A stretch of DNA of 64,000 nt from BTRG01 sp036986275 (GCA_036986275.1 BTRG01000003.1:1-64000), one strand, 5' to 3'. Counted from the first letter of the stretch, positions 48,323-57,893 are shown. Translations and numbers: made by a program. The notes: a model not told the origin generated them from the sequence alone.

Positions 48323-49018
48323 CTACACCCTCGGACCTATGGTCTGGCGTTGCACTATGCTGGTGAACTCCTCCATGAAAATCTCATAACGCGTCAGCAA
48401 TCGCTCGACCTGGTTGGAATAGCGATTGTAGGCAATCACTGCCGGGATGGCGGCAAACAGGCCAATGGCTGTAGCGATCAAGGCCTCGGCGATACCGGGG
48501 GCCACCTGGGCAATAGTGGCCTGTTGAACGGCGCTCAGCGAGCGAAAGGAATTCATAATGCCCCAGACCGTACCAAACAACCCCACGTAGGGACTGGTAG
48601 AGCCCACAGTGGCCAGAAATGCCAAGTGTGTTTCCAGGTAATCGGTTTCGCGTATCATGGCCACGCGCATGGCGCGCTGCACTCCTTCGAGCACGGACGC
48701 GGGCGTATGATTCTTTTGTTGCTCCAGGCGCCGGTATTCACGAAAGCCGTCGACAAACATGCCGGCCATACCCGAAGGTTCATTTTTCTTCTGGTTAAGA
48801 TCGGTGTACATCTGCGACAGATTGCCACCTGACCAAAAACGCTTTTCAAACCGATTCGCTTCCCAGTTTGCCATCTTGATCGCCACCCACTTTCGACCGA
48901 TCATGGTCCAGGACACGACGGAGGCCACGGCCAGTGCCAGCATCACGGCCTGCACCGGCCAACTGGCGTTCAGTATCAGGGCAAGGTAGCCGGTGGCATC
49001 CGTTGTTGTTGTGATCAT
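48323..49018 (-). CDS. tolQ: Tol-Pal system protein TolQ
   Basis: A 231-residue ExbB/TolQ membrane protein with three transmembrane helices. GLFGTVWGIMNSFRSL and EALIATAIGLFAAIPAVI hold the conserved proton-channel threonines and glycine motifs. It couples the proton gradient to envelope constriction. Confidence 0.96.
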   Translation of the reverse strand: MITTTTDATGYLALILNASWPVQAVMLALAVASVVSWTMIGRKWVAIKMANWEANRFEKRFWSGGNLSQMYTDLNQKKNEPSGMAGMFVDGFREYRRLEQQKNHTPASVLEGVQRAMRVAMIRETDYLETHLAFLATVGSTSPYVGLFGTVWGIMNSFRSLSAVQQATIAQVAPGIAEALIATAIGLFAAIPAVIAYNRYSNQVERLLTRYEIFMEEFTSIVQRQTIGPRV

Positions 49019-49040
49019 AACAGCTTCTCCCTAACCACTT

Positions 49041-49457
49041 TTATAATGCATCATACACCCGCTGGGGTATGGCTTTGGGCACAAAGGCCTCGGCGTCTAT
49101 ACAAGCAATGCGAACTTCCGCCGTACATAACACGTCATCGCCACGGGTGATTGTTTGGTAAAATCTGAGACTGGCATTGCCGCGATGCCGGGGCTCACAA
49201 CTGACCTGCAACAATTCGTTAAAACGGGCAGGCAACAAGTATTCTATTTTCAGGGAACGCACCGGGAACAACAGTCCCTCCTGTTCACGCAACCGGTCCT
49301 GCTCAAAGCCCTTGTCCCGCAACCATTCCGTACGCGCCCGCTCCATAAAGTTCAGATAACAGGCATGATAGACCACGCCACCGGCATCGGTGTCTTCATA
49401 ATAAACCCGTACGGGGAAAATAAACGTCGGATTGTCGGTATGGGCTTGGCTGCTCAA
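49041..49457 (-). CDS. ybgC: tol-pal associated acyl-CoA thioesterase YbgC
   Basis: A 138-residue hotdog-fold thioesterase with the YYEDTDAGGVVYHACYL active-site segment (residues 19-35), the Asp being catalytic. The only start is a TTG whose TTGA overlaps the ruvB stop codon. It lies directly before tolQ as in most Gammaproteobacteria. Confidence 0.94.
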   Translation of the reverse strand: MSSQAHTDNPTFIFPVRVYYEDTDAGGVVYHACYLNFMERARTEWLRDKGFEQDRLREQEGLLFPVRSLKIEYLLPARFNELLQVSCEPRHRGNASLRFYQTITRGDDVLCTAEVRIACIDAEAFVPKAIPQRVYDAL

Positions 49458-50518
49458 GACGGGTTGGGTTTGGTTTGCTCTTGAAAAAACTCTTGCTGTT
49501 TCGTGGCCTCAGCGGGCACGGTCAATCCAAAATACTTCCAGGTATTTCGCGTTGCCATGCGGCCACGGGCCGTGCGCATTAACAAACCTTGCTGAATTAG
49601 ATACGGCTCTATCACATCCTCCAGGGTACCGCGCTCCTCACCTATGGCCACCGCCAGATTATCGATACCAACAGGGCCACCTCCGAAATTATCCAGCACG
49701 GTGCGCAACAATCTACGGTCCATGGTATCGAGACCGTGACAGTCTACATCTAGCATGTCCAGAGCGGCTACGGCAATGTCGCCGGTCAGCACGCCATCAC
49801 CCTTGATCTCGGAAAAATCCCGCGCCCGCCTCAACAGGCGATTGGCGATACGTGGTGTGCCACGGGAACGTTTAGCTACAGCGGCAATACCCTTGGCTTC
49901 GGTTATGATGCCGAGTATACCGGCTGAACGTTTGACGATAGTCGACAACTCATGCTCAGAATAAAACTCCAGCCTGTGGACAATACCGAAACGGTCCCGC
50001 AAGGGAGAGGTCAGCAGGCCCGCGCGCGTAGTCGCCCCAACCAGGGTGAAGGGCGGCAGATCCAGTTTAATAGTACGCGCCGCCGGCCCATCTCCGATGA
50101 TGATATCCAGCTGATAGTCTTCCATCGCCGGATAAAGGATCTCTTCCACCACCGGGCTGAGACGGTGTATCTCGTCAATGAACAACACATCATGAGGTTC
50201 AAGATTCGTCAACAGGGCCGCCAAGTCACCGGCACGTTCCAGCACCGGTCCCGAAGTCTGGCGCAGATTGGCGCCCATCTCATGGGCCACGATATTGGCC
50301 AGTGTGGTCTTGCCCAGGCCGGGCGGCCCAAACAGCAATACATGATCCAGCGACTCCTTGCGGGCACGCGCTGCCGCTATAAAGACTTCCAGTTGCTCAT
50401 GGATATGGGGCTGGCCAATGTAGTCGACGAGACGCCGCGGACGCAGGCCCGGTTCATTCGAATCGTCTTCGCCCGATAACAACACGTGGGCCGAAACCAT
50501 GCGATCATGTTCTATCAT
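49454..50518 (-). CDS. ruvB: Holliday junction branch migration helicase RuvB
   Basis: A 354-residue AAA+ motor with Walker A GPPGLGKTTLA, Walker B LFIDEIHRLSP, the sensor region and a C-terminal winged helix (FGGGPVGIDNLAVAIGEE). It drives branch migration with RuvA. It ends in four-base overlap with ybgC. Confidence 0.97.
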   Translation of the reverse strand: MIEHDRMVSAHVLLSGEDDSNEPGLRPRRLVDYIGQPHIHEQLEVFIAAARARKESLDHVLLFGPPGLGKTTLANIVAHEMGANLRQTSGPVLERAGDLAALLTNLEPHDVLFIDEIHRLSPVVEEILYPAMEDYQLDIIIGDGPAARTIKLDLPPFTLVGATTRAGLLTSPLRDRFGIVHRLEFYSEHELSTIVKRSAGILGIITEAKGIAAVAKRSRGTPRIANRLLRRARDFSEIKGDGVLTGDIAVAALDMLDVDCHGLDTMDRRLLRTVLDNFGGGPVGIDNLAVAIGEERGTLEDVIEPYLIQQGLLMRTARGRMATRNTWKYFGLTVPAEATKQQEFFQEQTKPNPS

Positions 50519-50523
50519 GCCCC

Positions 50524-51117
50524 TTATCCTGCCATGCTCTTCAGTGCCAGACGAATGATTTCTTCCGTACTCTGCCCTTCGGTATTAACCGCGCGTACCA
50601 GGCGACTGGCTTCTTGAGGTTTATACCCGAGACTGGCGAGGGCCGTTACTGCCTCACTGACGGGGTTTGGAGAGTCCCCGGAAGATGAGATGGCCGCGAC
50701 CTCGGCCATCGTGCCTGCGGTCACCTTGTCCCGCATCTCGACGATCAAACGCTCGGCAGTCTTGCGGCCGATGCCCGGGACCTGGGTCAGGCGCGCAACA
50801 TCGCTGTCTATGACACATTGACTGAATTCTGTATCCGATAAACCGGAGAGTATGGCCAGGGCCACGCGCGGGCCGACACCATTCACCTTGATCAGGCTGC
50901 GAAACAGCTGGCGCTGCCCCAGACGCGAGAAACCATACAGCAAATGCGCATCATCACGCACCACAAGATGGGTATATAAGGTGACCGACTCACCTGTTGC
51001 CGGCAGATCGTAAAACGTGGTCATGGGCGCTTCAAGCTCATAACCCACGCCTGCCACGTCGACCAATAGTGACGGCGGTTCTTTCAATAACAGGCGGCCC
51101 TGCAAACATCCTATCAT
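50524..51117 (-). CDS. ruvA: Holliday junction branch migration protein RuvA
   Basis: A 197-residue junction-binding protein with an N-terminal OB fold (MIGCLQGRLLLKEPP), helix-hairpin-helix motifs (LIKVNGVGPRVALAIL, LTQVPGIGRKTAERLI) and a C-terminal RuvB-binding domain. It overlaps ruvC by four bases and precedes ruvB. Confidence 0.97.
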   Translation of the reverse strand: MIGCLQGRLLLKEPPSLLVDVAGVGYELEAPMTTFYDLPATGESVTLYTHLVVRDDAHLLYGFSRLGQRQLFRSLIKVNGVGPRVALAILSGLSDTEFSQCVIDSDVARLTQVPGIGRKTAERLIVEMRDKVTAGTMAEVAAISSSGDSPNPVSEAVTALASLGYKPQEASRLVRAVNTEGQSTEEIIRLALKSMAG

Positions 51118-51632
51118 GGCGTCACCTTGGCCGTGCCGCGCAAACCACGATGCAAGGCCGCCGTGCCTGCCGCATCATAGGCATGGCAAATGGCGCAAGC
51201 CAGGGCATCGGCGGCATCGGCCTGCGGCCTCGCGGGCAGGTGTAAGATGGCCTTGACCATGTGTTGCACCTGGGTTTTGTCGGCATGGCCCTTGCCGACG
51301 ATGGCGCGTTTGATTTGCAAGGCCGTGTACTCCTGCAATGCCAACTCGTGATTGGCGGCGGCACAAATGGCAGCGCCACGCGCCTGACCCAGTTTCAGTG
51401 CCGAATCGGCATTACGCGCCAAAAAGACTTTTTCTATTGCCAGTGTTTCCGGGTGGTGGGTAGTAATAATTTCGCTGACGCCTTCGTATATCACTTTCAG
51501 TCTATGGGCAAGATTTCCAGCAGGTATCTTGATACAGCCACTATCTTCATAGATACACTTGCCATTGCGCAATACGCTCACGACACCGAATCCGGTTAGG
51601 CGTGAGCCCGGGTCTATGCCCAGTATGCGCAT
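51114..51632 (-). CDS. ruvC: crossover junction endodeoxyribonuclease RuvC
   Basis: A 172-residue Holliday junction resolvase of the RNase H fold with the catalytic acids in GIDPGSRLTGFG (Asp7), AIEKVF and the C-terminal DAADALACAICH. It acts as a dimer with RuvAB. It follows yebC after 11 bases. Confidence 0.97.
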   Translation of the reverse strand: MRILGIDPGSRLTGFGVVSVLRNGKCIYEDSGCIKIPAGNLAHRLKVIYEGVSEIITTHHPETLAIEKVFLARNADSALKLGQARGAAICAAANHELALQEYTALQIKRAIVGKGHADKTQVQHMVKAILHLPARPQADAADALACAICHAYDAAGTAALHRGLRGTAKVTP

Positions 51633-51643
51633 AAAACTCTCCT

Positions 51644-52393
51644 CTAGCCCGCCTGTGCCTCCAGCAGCTCAGTCGGGAAATCAGCATTGCTGTAAACATT
51701 CTGTACGTCATCCAGCTCTTCCAGGGCGTCGAGCAGGTGCAGCACCTTTTCCCCGGCCTCACCCTCAAGCAGCGTCTCTATGCCGGCACGCTCGGTCAAC
51801 TCTGCCATCTCGGGCATCAAACCAGCTGCCTTCATAGCCTCACTGACAGCATGAAAACTGTCCGCCGCCGTCACCACTTCCAGGCTGCCATCATTAAGAC
51901 TGGCGACATCCTCGGCACCGGCCTCCAGCGCGGCCTCCATCAGAGTGTCTTCATCCGTGCCTTGCGGATAGGACAAGACACCGATTCGATTAAACAAATA
52001 AGCTACCGAGCCATCCGTGCCCAGGTTGCCACCATGCTTGGAAAACATATGTCGCACCTCGCTGACCGTACGGTTACGATTATCCGTCGCACACTCCACC
52101 AGCACGGCGATACCACCAGGCCCATAGCCCTCATAACGCACCTCTTCGTAATTCACGCCCTCGAGTTCACCGGTGCCGCGCTTGATGGCCTTCTCGATCT
52201 TGTCCTTGGGCATATTTTGAGACAGGCCCTTGTCTATGGCCGTGCGCAGCCTGGGATTGGCCGCCGGATCGCCGCCACTCATGCGTGCCGCCACGGTGAT
52301 TTCACGTATCAACTTAGTGAAAATCTTGCCCCGCTTGGCGTCCTGGGCGCCCTTGCGGAACCTGATATTGGCCCATTTACTGTGTCCGGCCAT
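51644..52393 (-). CDS. yebC: YebC/TACO1-family protein
   Basis: A 249-residue YebC/PmpR protein beginning MAGHSKWANIRFRKGAQD, the canonical start. Related proteins act as transcription regulators or relieve ribosome stalling at proline runs. It begins the yebC-ruvCAB-ybgC-tol run. A longer in-frame start at 52471 is not favoured. Confidence 0.96.
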   Translation of the reverse strand: MAGHSKWANIRFRKGAQDAKRGKIFTKLIREITVAARMSGGDPAANPRLRTAIDKGLSQNMPKDKIEKAIKRGTGELEGVNYEEVRYEGYGPGGIAVLVECATDNRNRTVSEVRHMFSKHGGNLGTDGSVAYLFNRIGVLSYPQGTDEDTLMEAALEAGAEDVASLNDGSLEVVTAADSFHAVSEAMKAAGLMPEMAELTERAGIETLLEGEAGEKVLHLLDALEELDDVQNVYSNADFPTELLEAQAG

Positions 52394-52762
52394 AGAAGCT
52401 CCCGAATAATCGTTTTGCAATCGCCATAAAACCAGCGATTTTCTGGGCGTGAGTTTAGCATTGACACGCAATCAGCCCAAACAAGGGCTGCTATGGCTTG
52501 ATATGACCAATCACGACATGAAGGAGCAAATATTTTGTCTATTTTCTTTGAATACCTAAGTAAATCATTTGGTTTTTTCACGGCCAAGGCTGGAAATGCC
52601 TATTCTTATTGCGTTTATCGCCCGAACAGGCATTTCTGCTTTTTTACAGTATTGGCATGGTTAATGCATTTTCAACCTCGACGGGCCAATACAAGCGAGT
52701 TTATAGAGGATAACTAACAATTATTACATGCCCTCTTTTGACAAAGTGACTTGGAGAGCGAT
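52394..52762. other. 369-base intergenic region
   Basis: This divergent region between yebC and the 231-residue gene contains only a 60-codon open frame with unlikely composition; no RNA gene or clear promoter was identified. Confidence 0.6.
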
Positions 52763-53458
52763 ATGAAACGTTATATTTTAGCCAATAGTGAAGGCCTGAC
52801 ACCCGACAAGCAATCCATTCGGGAAGGAAAGTTTGTACATTCCATAAAAGCCGGCAATAACGATCCTATAGTAAAAGTGATTCAGTCTGGCTTTCACTCT
52901 CCCCATCTGGCAGTCCTTGAACACGATGACAGCACAGTCAACAAAGTCAAGTTATTCATGTTTCACACCTGGACTGTTGGCGTGGATATGAACAACCCCA
53001 AGGCCTATACAGTGGTCAAGGAAGTCCCTGTGCCATCGGCATCGCTAGACAAAAAACTGGCTTTTAGTATCGCCGCGGCCAGTGAAATCTTTGCCAATGA
53101 AGAATTTGTCAAATGGGCAGAGGACTGGCTTGCAGACATTGACAGGTCAGCCATCACTGCCGAGAAGATGCATACCGATCTGAAAAAAGAAATGGAAGCC
53201 GCTTCCGCACTGGGTGAGCTGGCTGCCTGGGGAGAAACCTCGGGCAGTGATAGTGAGCTGGTTCATGAGCAGGAAAAGAAAGAACATCTTGCGCTAAATG
53301 TCAGCAAGGCCGCGTCCCTCTTTGGCAAACCCGACCCGGACTCAAATGAGGTGTTGGCAGCCTTACGCCAAACCAATCGGGAAATAGATCACTACGCCAG
53401 TAAACTGAACCTCGACAGACTGGCTGAAAAAGTATTTCGACTGGCTCCGTCAGCGTAA
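52763..53458 (+). CDS. hypothetical protein
   Basis: A soluble, mostly helical, acidic protein of 231 residues with no signal peptide or recognised domain. Residues 1-75 look like a mixed alpha/beta part (KVIQSGFHSPHLAVLEHDDSTVNKVKLFMFHTWTVG); the rest is helical with a Glu-rich centre (HTDLKKEMEAASALGELAAWGE). The ATG at 52763 has GGAG seven bases upstream. It stands alone on the plus strand between yebC and nadA, at a point where the usual gene order runs uninterrupted, and is followed by a strong terminator. Confidence 0.75.
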   Translation: MKRYILANSEGLTPDKQSIREGKFVHSIKAGNNDPIVKVIQSGFHSPHLAVLEHDDSTVNKVKLFMFHTWTVGVDMNNPKAYTVVKEVPVPSASLDKKLAFSIAAASEIFANEEFVKWAEDWLADIDRSAITAEKMHTDLKKEMEAASALGELAAWGETSGSDSELVHEQEKKEHLALNVSKAASLFGKPDPDSNEVLAALRQTNREIDHYASKLNLDRLAEKVFRLAPSA

Positions 53459-53480
53459 CACGATTGTGTTGCGTTTTCTT

Positions 53481-53511
53481 GCCGCCTGTTCTTTGCAGGC
53501 GGCTTTTTTTT
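53481..53511 (+). terminator. rho-independent terminator
   Basis: An eight-base-pair stem GCCGCCTG/CAGGCGGC with a seven-base loop is followed by eight T residues, 23 bases past the hypothetical gene and just before the convergent nadA end. Confidence 0.88.
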
Positions 53512-53526
53512 ACTTCGAAAACCCTG

Positions 53527-54630
53527 TCAGGGTGATACGTCTAACATGCGTTGTAAGGCAACACGCGCCTGTCTGGCTTCTTTTGCCTCCACAGAGACAC
53601 GATTGACTACATTGCCATCCACCAGATTTTCCAACGACCACGCCAAGTGCTGCGGGTCAATACGAAACATGGTCGAGCACATACACACAGTGGGTGACAT
53701 AAAATCCACGGTCTTGCCTTCACCTTGAAATTGATTGTGAAGGCGATTTACGAGATTCAGCTCTGTACCCACTAACCAATGGGTACCGGGGGCTGATTCG
53801 GCGATGGTCTTGATAATGAATTCCGTAGAACCTACAAAATCGGATAGTTGACAGACTTCAAAAGAACACTCGGGATGAGAGATCACCTGACCTTTGGGGA
53901 CTTCACGACGGAAGCGCTCGATATGTTCAGGTTTGAACATCTGATGCACGGAACAGAACCCTTTCCACAAAATGACCCTGGCCTGCTTCAGTTCCTCAAC
54001 GGTCAAGCCACCGCGCGGTTGGGTATAGTCCCACACCACCATATCTTGCAAGGGAATATCGAGTCTGGAAAAAGCGGTATTCCGGCCCAGGTGCTGATCA
54101 GGAAAGAACAATACCTTTTGGCGCCGGGAAAAGCCCCATTCCATAACCTGGCCGGCATTGGTCGACGTGCAGACAAGTCCACCATGTCTGCCGCAAAAGG
54201 CCTTGAGGTCAGCCGCCGAGTTGATATAAGTAATCGGGGTAACATGTTCATCGGCATCCAGCACACGACCAATCTCCTGCCAGGCACGTTCGACACTGGC
54301 GAGATTGGCCATATCAGCCATAGAACAGCCTGCGGACAAATCCGGCAACAGCACCAACTGGTCATCACGCGAGAGGATGTCGGCCACTTCCGCCATGAAA
54401 TGCACACCACAAAAGACAATGTAATCAGCCGTGGAGCAGGCCGCCAGGCGGGATAGTTTGAGGGAATCGCCGGAATAGTCGGCATGGCGAAACACTTCTT
54501 CGCGCTGATAATGGTGCCCCAGTATCACGACACGATCGCCGAGCACCGTACGTGCTGCCACGATACGGGCTTCGCATTCCATATCGTCTATAAAATCGTA
54601 TGAATCGTAAGTCAGCGCTCGTGCTGCCAT
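53527..54630 (-). CDS. nadA: quinolinate synthase
   Basis: A 367-residue iron-sulfur enzyme that condenses iminoaspartate with dihydroxyacetone phosphate to quinolinate for NAD. Candidate cluster cysteines lie in FCGVHFMAE, VCTSTNAG and TVCMCSTMF; GHHYQREEVF and DLSAGCSMADM are typical segments. No nadB or nadC is adjacent. It occupies the place where yebC usually follows nudB. Confidence 0.95.
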   Translation of the reverse strand: MAARALTYDSYDFIDDMECEARIVAARTVLGDRVVILGHHYQREEVFRHADYSGDSLKLSRLAACSTADYIVFCGVHFMAEVADILSRDDQLVLLPDLSAGCSMADMANLASVERAWQEIGRVLDADEHVTPITYINSAADLKAFCGRHGGLVCTSTNAGQVMEWGFSRRQKVLFFPDQHLGRNTAFSRLDIPLQDMVVWDYTQPRGGLTVEELKQARVILWKGFCSVHQMFKPEHIERFRREVPKGQVISHPECSFEVCQLSDFVGSTEFIIKTIAESAPGTHWLVGTELNLVNRLHNQFQGEGKTVDFMSPTVCMCSTMFRIDPQHLAWSLENLVDGNVVNRVSVEAKEARQARVALQRMLDVSP

Positions 54631-54640
54631 CCTTACCTCG

Positions 54641-54927
54641 TCACATTTGCCGCAATGCGTTTGCCGTAAAATTTTCTATAAGCGCGCCGATTACTCCGCG
54701 ACGCCACCTGTCTATCGTCTCATCCAGACCAGACCACCCATACGCTCCGTGCTTATCAAGGTTTAACGTTACTCCTAATTCACAAGGCAATTCAAGGAAG
54801 AATACATGCTCAAGCTGTTGCGGATTGCCAGAACGAGGAGCGGTCACGTCCTTTATAATTACAGGATTGTGTCATCCAGGGTGTAGACCACCACCGGCAC
54901 GGACTCCGGTCGTTTGACTCTTCTCAA
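54641..54927 (-). pseudogene. nudB: nudB remnant lacking the Nudix box
   Basis: Between aspS and nadA, where nudB is expected, only 287 bases resemble it; an intact gene would need about 450. The 5' piece, from a TTG at 54927, reads LRRVKRPESVPVVVYTLDDTIL and then a TAA. Another frame shortly afterwards reads RSSFWQSATA, matching the FWQSVTG segment of NudB, and immediately after that the first frame shifts into QQLEHVFFLELP...HGAYGWSGLDETIDRW, the C-terminal part. The intervening region with the GX5EX7REUXEEXGU Nudix box is missing. NudB hydrolyses dihydroneopterin triphosphate in folate synthesis. Confidence 0.75.
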
Positions 54928-54952
54928 TCCCGCCTGGCAGACAAGGGGCAAT

Positions 54953-56725
54953 CTATTCCTCGGTCTGCGGCGGCCGACGGAGCTTGATATTCAGTTCCCG
55001 CAGTTGCATGTCGTTCACCGTACCAGGCGCACTGGTCAACAGGCAGGATGCCTTTTGCGTCTTGGGGAATGCAATCACGTCGCGTATGGACTCCATGCCC
55101 GCCATCATGGCCACCACACGATCCAGACCAAAAGCGATACCACCATGGGGCGGTGCACCATACTTCAAGGCATCCAGTAAAAAGCCGAATTTCTCTCTGG
55201 CCTCGTCTTCTTCTATGCCCAAGGCAGCAAAGATCTTTTCCTGTATATGGGGCTGATGAATACGAATAGAACCACCGCCTATCTCGGATCCGTTAAGCAC
55301 CATGTCGTAGGCACGAGACAGCGCCATAGCTGGATCGATATCTACACTGTCATCCATGGGCGCAGTAAAGGGATGATGCAGGGCCTTGTAGCGACGTTGC
55401 TCATCGTCATATTCAAACATCGGGAATTCCACCACCCAGACCGGACGCCAGCCGTCTTCTACCAGGCCCATGTCCTCACCCAGCTTCAGGCGCAGCGCGC
55501 CTAAGGCATCGTTCACTATCTGGGCATGGTCGGCACCAAAAAATACGAGGTCTCCATCTTCGGCCCGGGTGCGCTCCACAATGGCCTGCACCACGTCATC
55601 AGGCAGGAACTTCAGAATAGGTGACTGTAAACCCTCCCTGCCCCTGGCCACGTCGTTGACCTTGATATAGGCCAGCCCCTTGGCGCCATACTCACCGACA
55701 TACTTCGTATAGTCATCAATCTGTTTGCGTGTCAGTTCACTGCCCCTGGGTACCCGCAGGGCTGCCACGCGCCCGCTTTCACTCTTGGCCGGCCCCGAGA
55801 ATACTTTGAACTCCACTTCCGTCATCAAGTCCCCCACTTCCACCAATTCAAGGGGGATGCGCAAATCCGGCCGATCTACGCCATAGCGCTCCATGGACTC
55901 GGCATAGGTCATGCGCGGCATGGGTTCGGCAAGCTCTACATCCAACACGGTCTTGAACACATGGCGTATCATGGTCTCCATCAGACCCATGACATCCTCT
56001 TCCGTCACATAACTCATTTCGATATCAAGCTGGGTGAACTCCGGCTGCCGGTCGGCACGCAGGTCTTCATCCCGGAAACAGCGTGCAATCTGGAAATAGC
56101 GTTCAAAACCGGACACCATTAATAACTGCTTAAAGAGCTGTGGGGATTGCGGTAAAGCAAAAAACTGGCCACCATGGGTACGGCTGGGTACCAGATAATC
56201 ACGCGCACCTTCCGGTGTGGAGCGCGTCAGGATGGGGGTTTCAATCTCAACAAATCGTTCGTCTTCCAGAAAACGGCGCAAGGCCCGGGCCACACGGTGA
56301 CGCAATAACATATTCTGTCGCATGAAATCACGCCGCAAATCCAGGTAACGATATTTCAGGCGCACGGCCTCGCTGACATCTGACTCATCAATCTGGAAGG
56401 GCAAGGGTTCGGATCGATTGAGCACCTCTATCTCATCCACCATCACCTCGACCATACCGGTAGGCAGGCCCGGATTCTCGGTCCCTTTGGGACGCTGGCG
56501 CACACGGCCACTGACACGCAGGACAAATTCGTTGCGTGCGTCTTCAGCCAGCCTAAAGGTATCGGCCTTGTCGGGATCGAAAACGATTTGCACTATCCCT
56601 TCCCGATCGCGCAAGTCGATAAAAATCACACCGCCGTGATCACGGCGACTGTTTACCCAACCGCAAAGTGTCACCGTCTGATCGATATGTGATGCGTCTA
56701 CGTGACCACAATAATGCGAGCGCAT
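54953..56725 (-). CDS. aspS: aspartyl-tRNA synthetase
   Basis: A 590-residue class IIb synthetase of the bacterial type. It has an N-terminal anticodon-binding OB fold (VTLCGWVNSRRDHGGVIFIDLRDREG), the motif 2 region FRDEDLRADRQPEFTQLDIEMS, a bacterial GAD insertion domain, and motif 3 GGIAFGLDRVVAMM. It charges tRNA-Asp and possibly tRNA-Asn. It follows the DUF502 gene. Confidence 0.97.
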   Translation of the reverse strand: MRSHYCGHVDASHIDQTVTLCGWVNSRRDHGGVIFIDLRDREGIVQIVFDPDKADTFRLAEDARNEFVLRVSGRVRQRPKGTENPGLPTGMVEVMVDEIEVLNRSEPLPFQIDESDVSEAVRLKYRYLDLRRDFMRQNMLLRHRVARALRRFLEDERFVEIETPILTRSTPEGARDYLVPSRTHGGQFFALPQSPQLFKQLLMVSGFERYFQIARCFRDEDLRADRQPEFTQLDIEMSYVTEEDVMGLMETMIRHVFKTVLDVELAEPMPRMTYAESMERYGVDRPDLRIPLELVEVGDLMTEVEFKVFSGPAKSESGRVAALRVPRGSELTRKQIDDYTKYVGEYGAKGLAYIKVNDVARGREGLQSPILKFLPDDVVQAIVERTRAEDGDLVFFGADHAQIVNDALGALRLKLGEDMGLVEDGWRPVWVVEFPMFEYDDEQRRYKALHHPFTAPMDDSVDIDPAMALSRAYDMVLNGSEIGGGSIRIHQPHIQEKIFAALGIEEDEAREKFGFLLDALKYGAPPHGGIAFGLDRVVAMMAGMESIRDVIAFPKTQKASCLLTSAPGTVNDMQLRELNIKLRRPPQTEE

Positions 56726-56782
56726 ATAAAATTCCTGTTGCTTGTATGAGTGCTTGTTTTGGGTTGTTGTATTGAGAGTGAA

Positions 56783-57415
56783 TCAGGGGGTCTCAGGAAA
56801 TTTGCCACTATATCCCTTGGATGCTACTGCTTCCGGCGTCACCACGCCGGTAGAGATTATCATTTTTAAACCGTCGTCCACTGAAATATCCAGCTCAATA
56901 ATATCCTTACGTGGCACCATAAGGAAGAAACCCGAGGTGGGATTGGGTGTAGTGGGTACATAAACATGGATCAAGTCTTCTCCGGTGTGCTCCTTTGCCG
57001 GCGCCCAGCCCTCGCCCGTCAGAAAGGCCAGGGTCCATGTACCCTTGCGTGGGTATTCCAGCATCACCACTTTACGAAAGGATTTGCCATCCCCGGATAA
57101 CATGGTACTCATGACCTGCTTCACACCAGAATAGATAGAGCGCACCAAAGGAATGCGGGCCAGGATAAGTTCCCACAGCGAGATAAGTTTGCGTCCAAAG
57201 AAATTGGCCACCACCATGCCCGTCAGGAAAACCACGGCCAGCATCAGCACCACCCCCAAACCTGGCAACGTAAAACCCATCAGGGTCTCGGGTCTATAGG
57301 CCGCAGGTAAAAGCAACAAGGTCCGGTCCATGACATCTACCACTGCCTTGATGACCAGAAAGGTCATGCCCAAAGGCACCCATACCAACAAACCGGCTAC
57401 GAAATAGCGACGCAT
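56783..57415 (-). CDS. DUF502 membrane protein
   Basis: A 210-residue protein with two N-terminal transmembrane helices (FVAGLLVWVPLGMTFLVIK and LGVVLMLAVVFLTGMVVANFF) and a soluble domain with VMLEYPRKGTWTLAFLTG and VYVPTTPNPTSGFFLMVPR, both signature stretches of DUF502. Its biochemical role is unknown. Its position between fmdB and aspS is common in Gammaproteobacteria. Confidence 0.93.
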   Translation of the reverse strand: MRRYFVAGLLVWVPLGMTFLVIKAVVDVMDRTLLLLPAAYRPETLMGFTLPGLGVVLMLAVVFLTGMVVANFFGRKLISLWELILARIPLVRSIYSGVKQVMSTMLSGDGKSFRKVVMLEYPRKGTWTLAFLTGEGWAPAKEHTGEDLIHVYVPTTPNPTSGFFLMVPRKDIIELDISVDDGLKMIISTGVVTPEAVASKGYSGKFPETP

Positions 57416-57493
57416 GGATTTACTGAAGTGAATACGAAGAGGAAGGAGTGTTTCGGTGTGCCGTGCCGGCCGGATAGGGCCTGCACATGAATA

Positions 57494-57769
57494 TCAATGG
57501 CTGTGGCCACAGGCGCCGCCACCGCAGCAACTCCCGCCACCTGAAGGTTTGCTTTCCTTGGGCTTCTCGGGTTTGGGCTTGTTGCCATTATTTTTGAAAT
57601 CGGTCTCGTACCAACCCGTACCCTTAAGCTGGAAACCGGCAGCCGACATCAGTTTCTTCAAGTCAGGCTTGCCGCACTCGGGACACTCCTTCAGTACATC
57701 ATCACGCATTTTCTGCATGGCCTCGAACTCATGCTCACAAGCCATACAACGGTATTCATAAATCGGCAT
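57494..57769 (-). CDS. FmdB-family zinc ribbon protein
   Basis: A 91-residue putative regulatory protein with zinc-binding cysteines C8, C11, C29 and C32 in the opening MPIYEYRCMACEHEFE and ECPECGKPDLKK. The tail, GGGSCCGGGACGHSH, is cysteine- and glycine-rich and may bind a second metal. A GGAGGA site lies before the ATG at 57769. Confidence 0.93.
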   Translation of the reverse strand: MPIYEYRCMACEHEFEAMQKMRDDVLKECPECGKPDLKKLMSAAGFQLKGTGWYETDFKNNGNKPKPEKPKESKPSGGGSCCGGGACGHSH

Positions 57770-57893
57770 AACGTCCTCCAACTTCTTGTCTGCCCCCGTC
57801 ATGGGGTCAGAATGTGCCGTTTGCAAGTGCATTATAGCGGTTACCCGGAGAGGGCAGAACCCATCAACCGTGGAATTCCCGGTGAAAGAACCA

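Noticed and set aside
51737..52429. 230-codon plus-strand open frame
   Set aside because: Antisense shadow of yebC.
52535..52717. 60-codon plus-strand open frame in the yebC upstream region
   Set aside because: Phe-, Arg- and Cys-rich composition and no ribosome-binding site; not supported as a gene.
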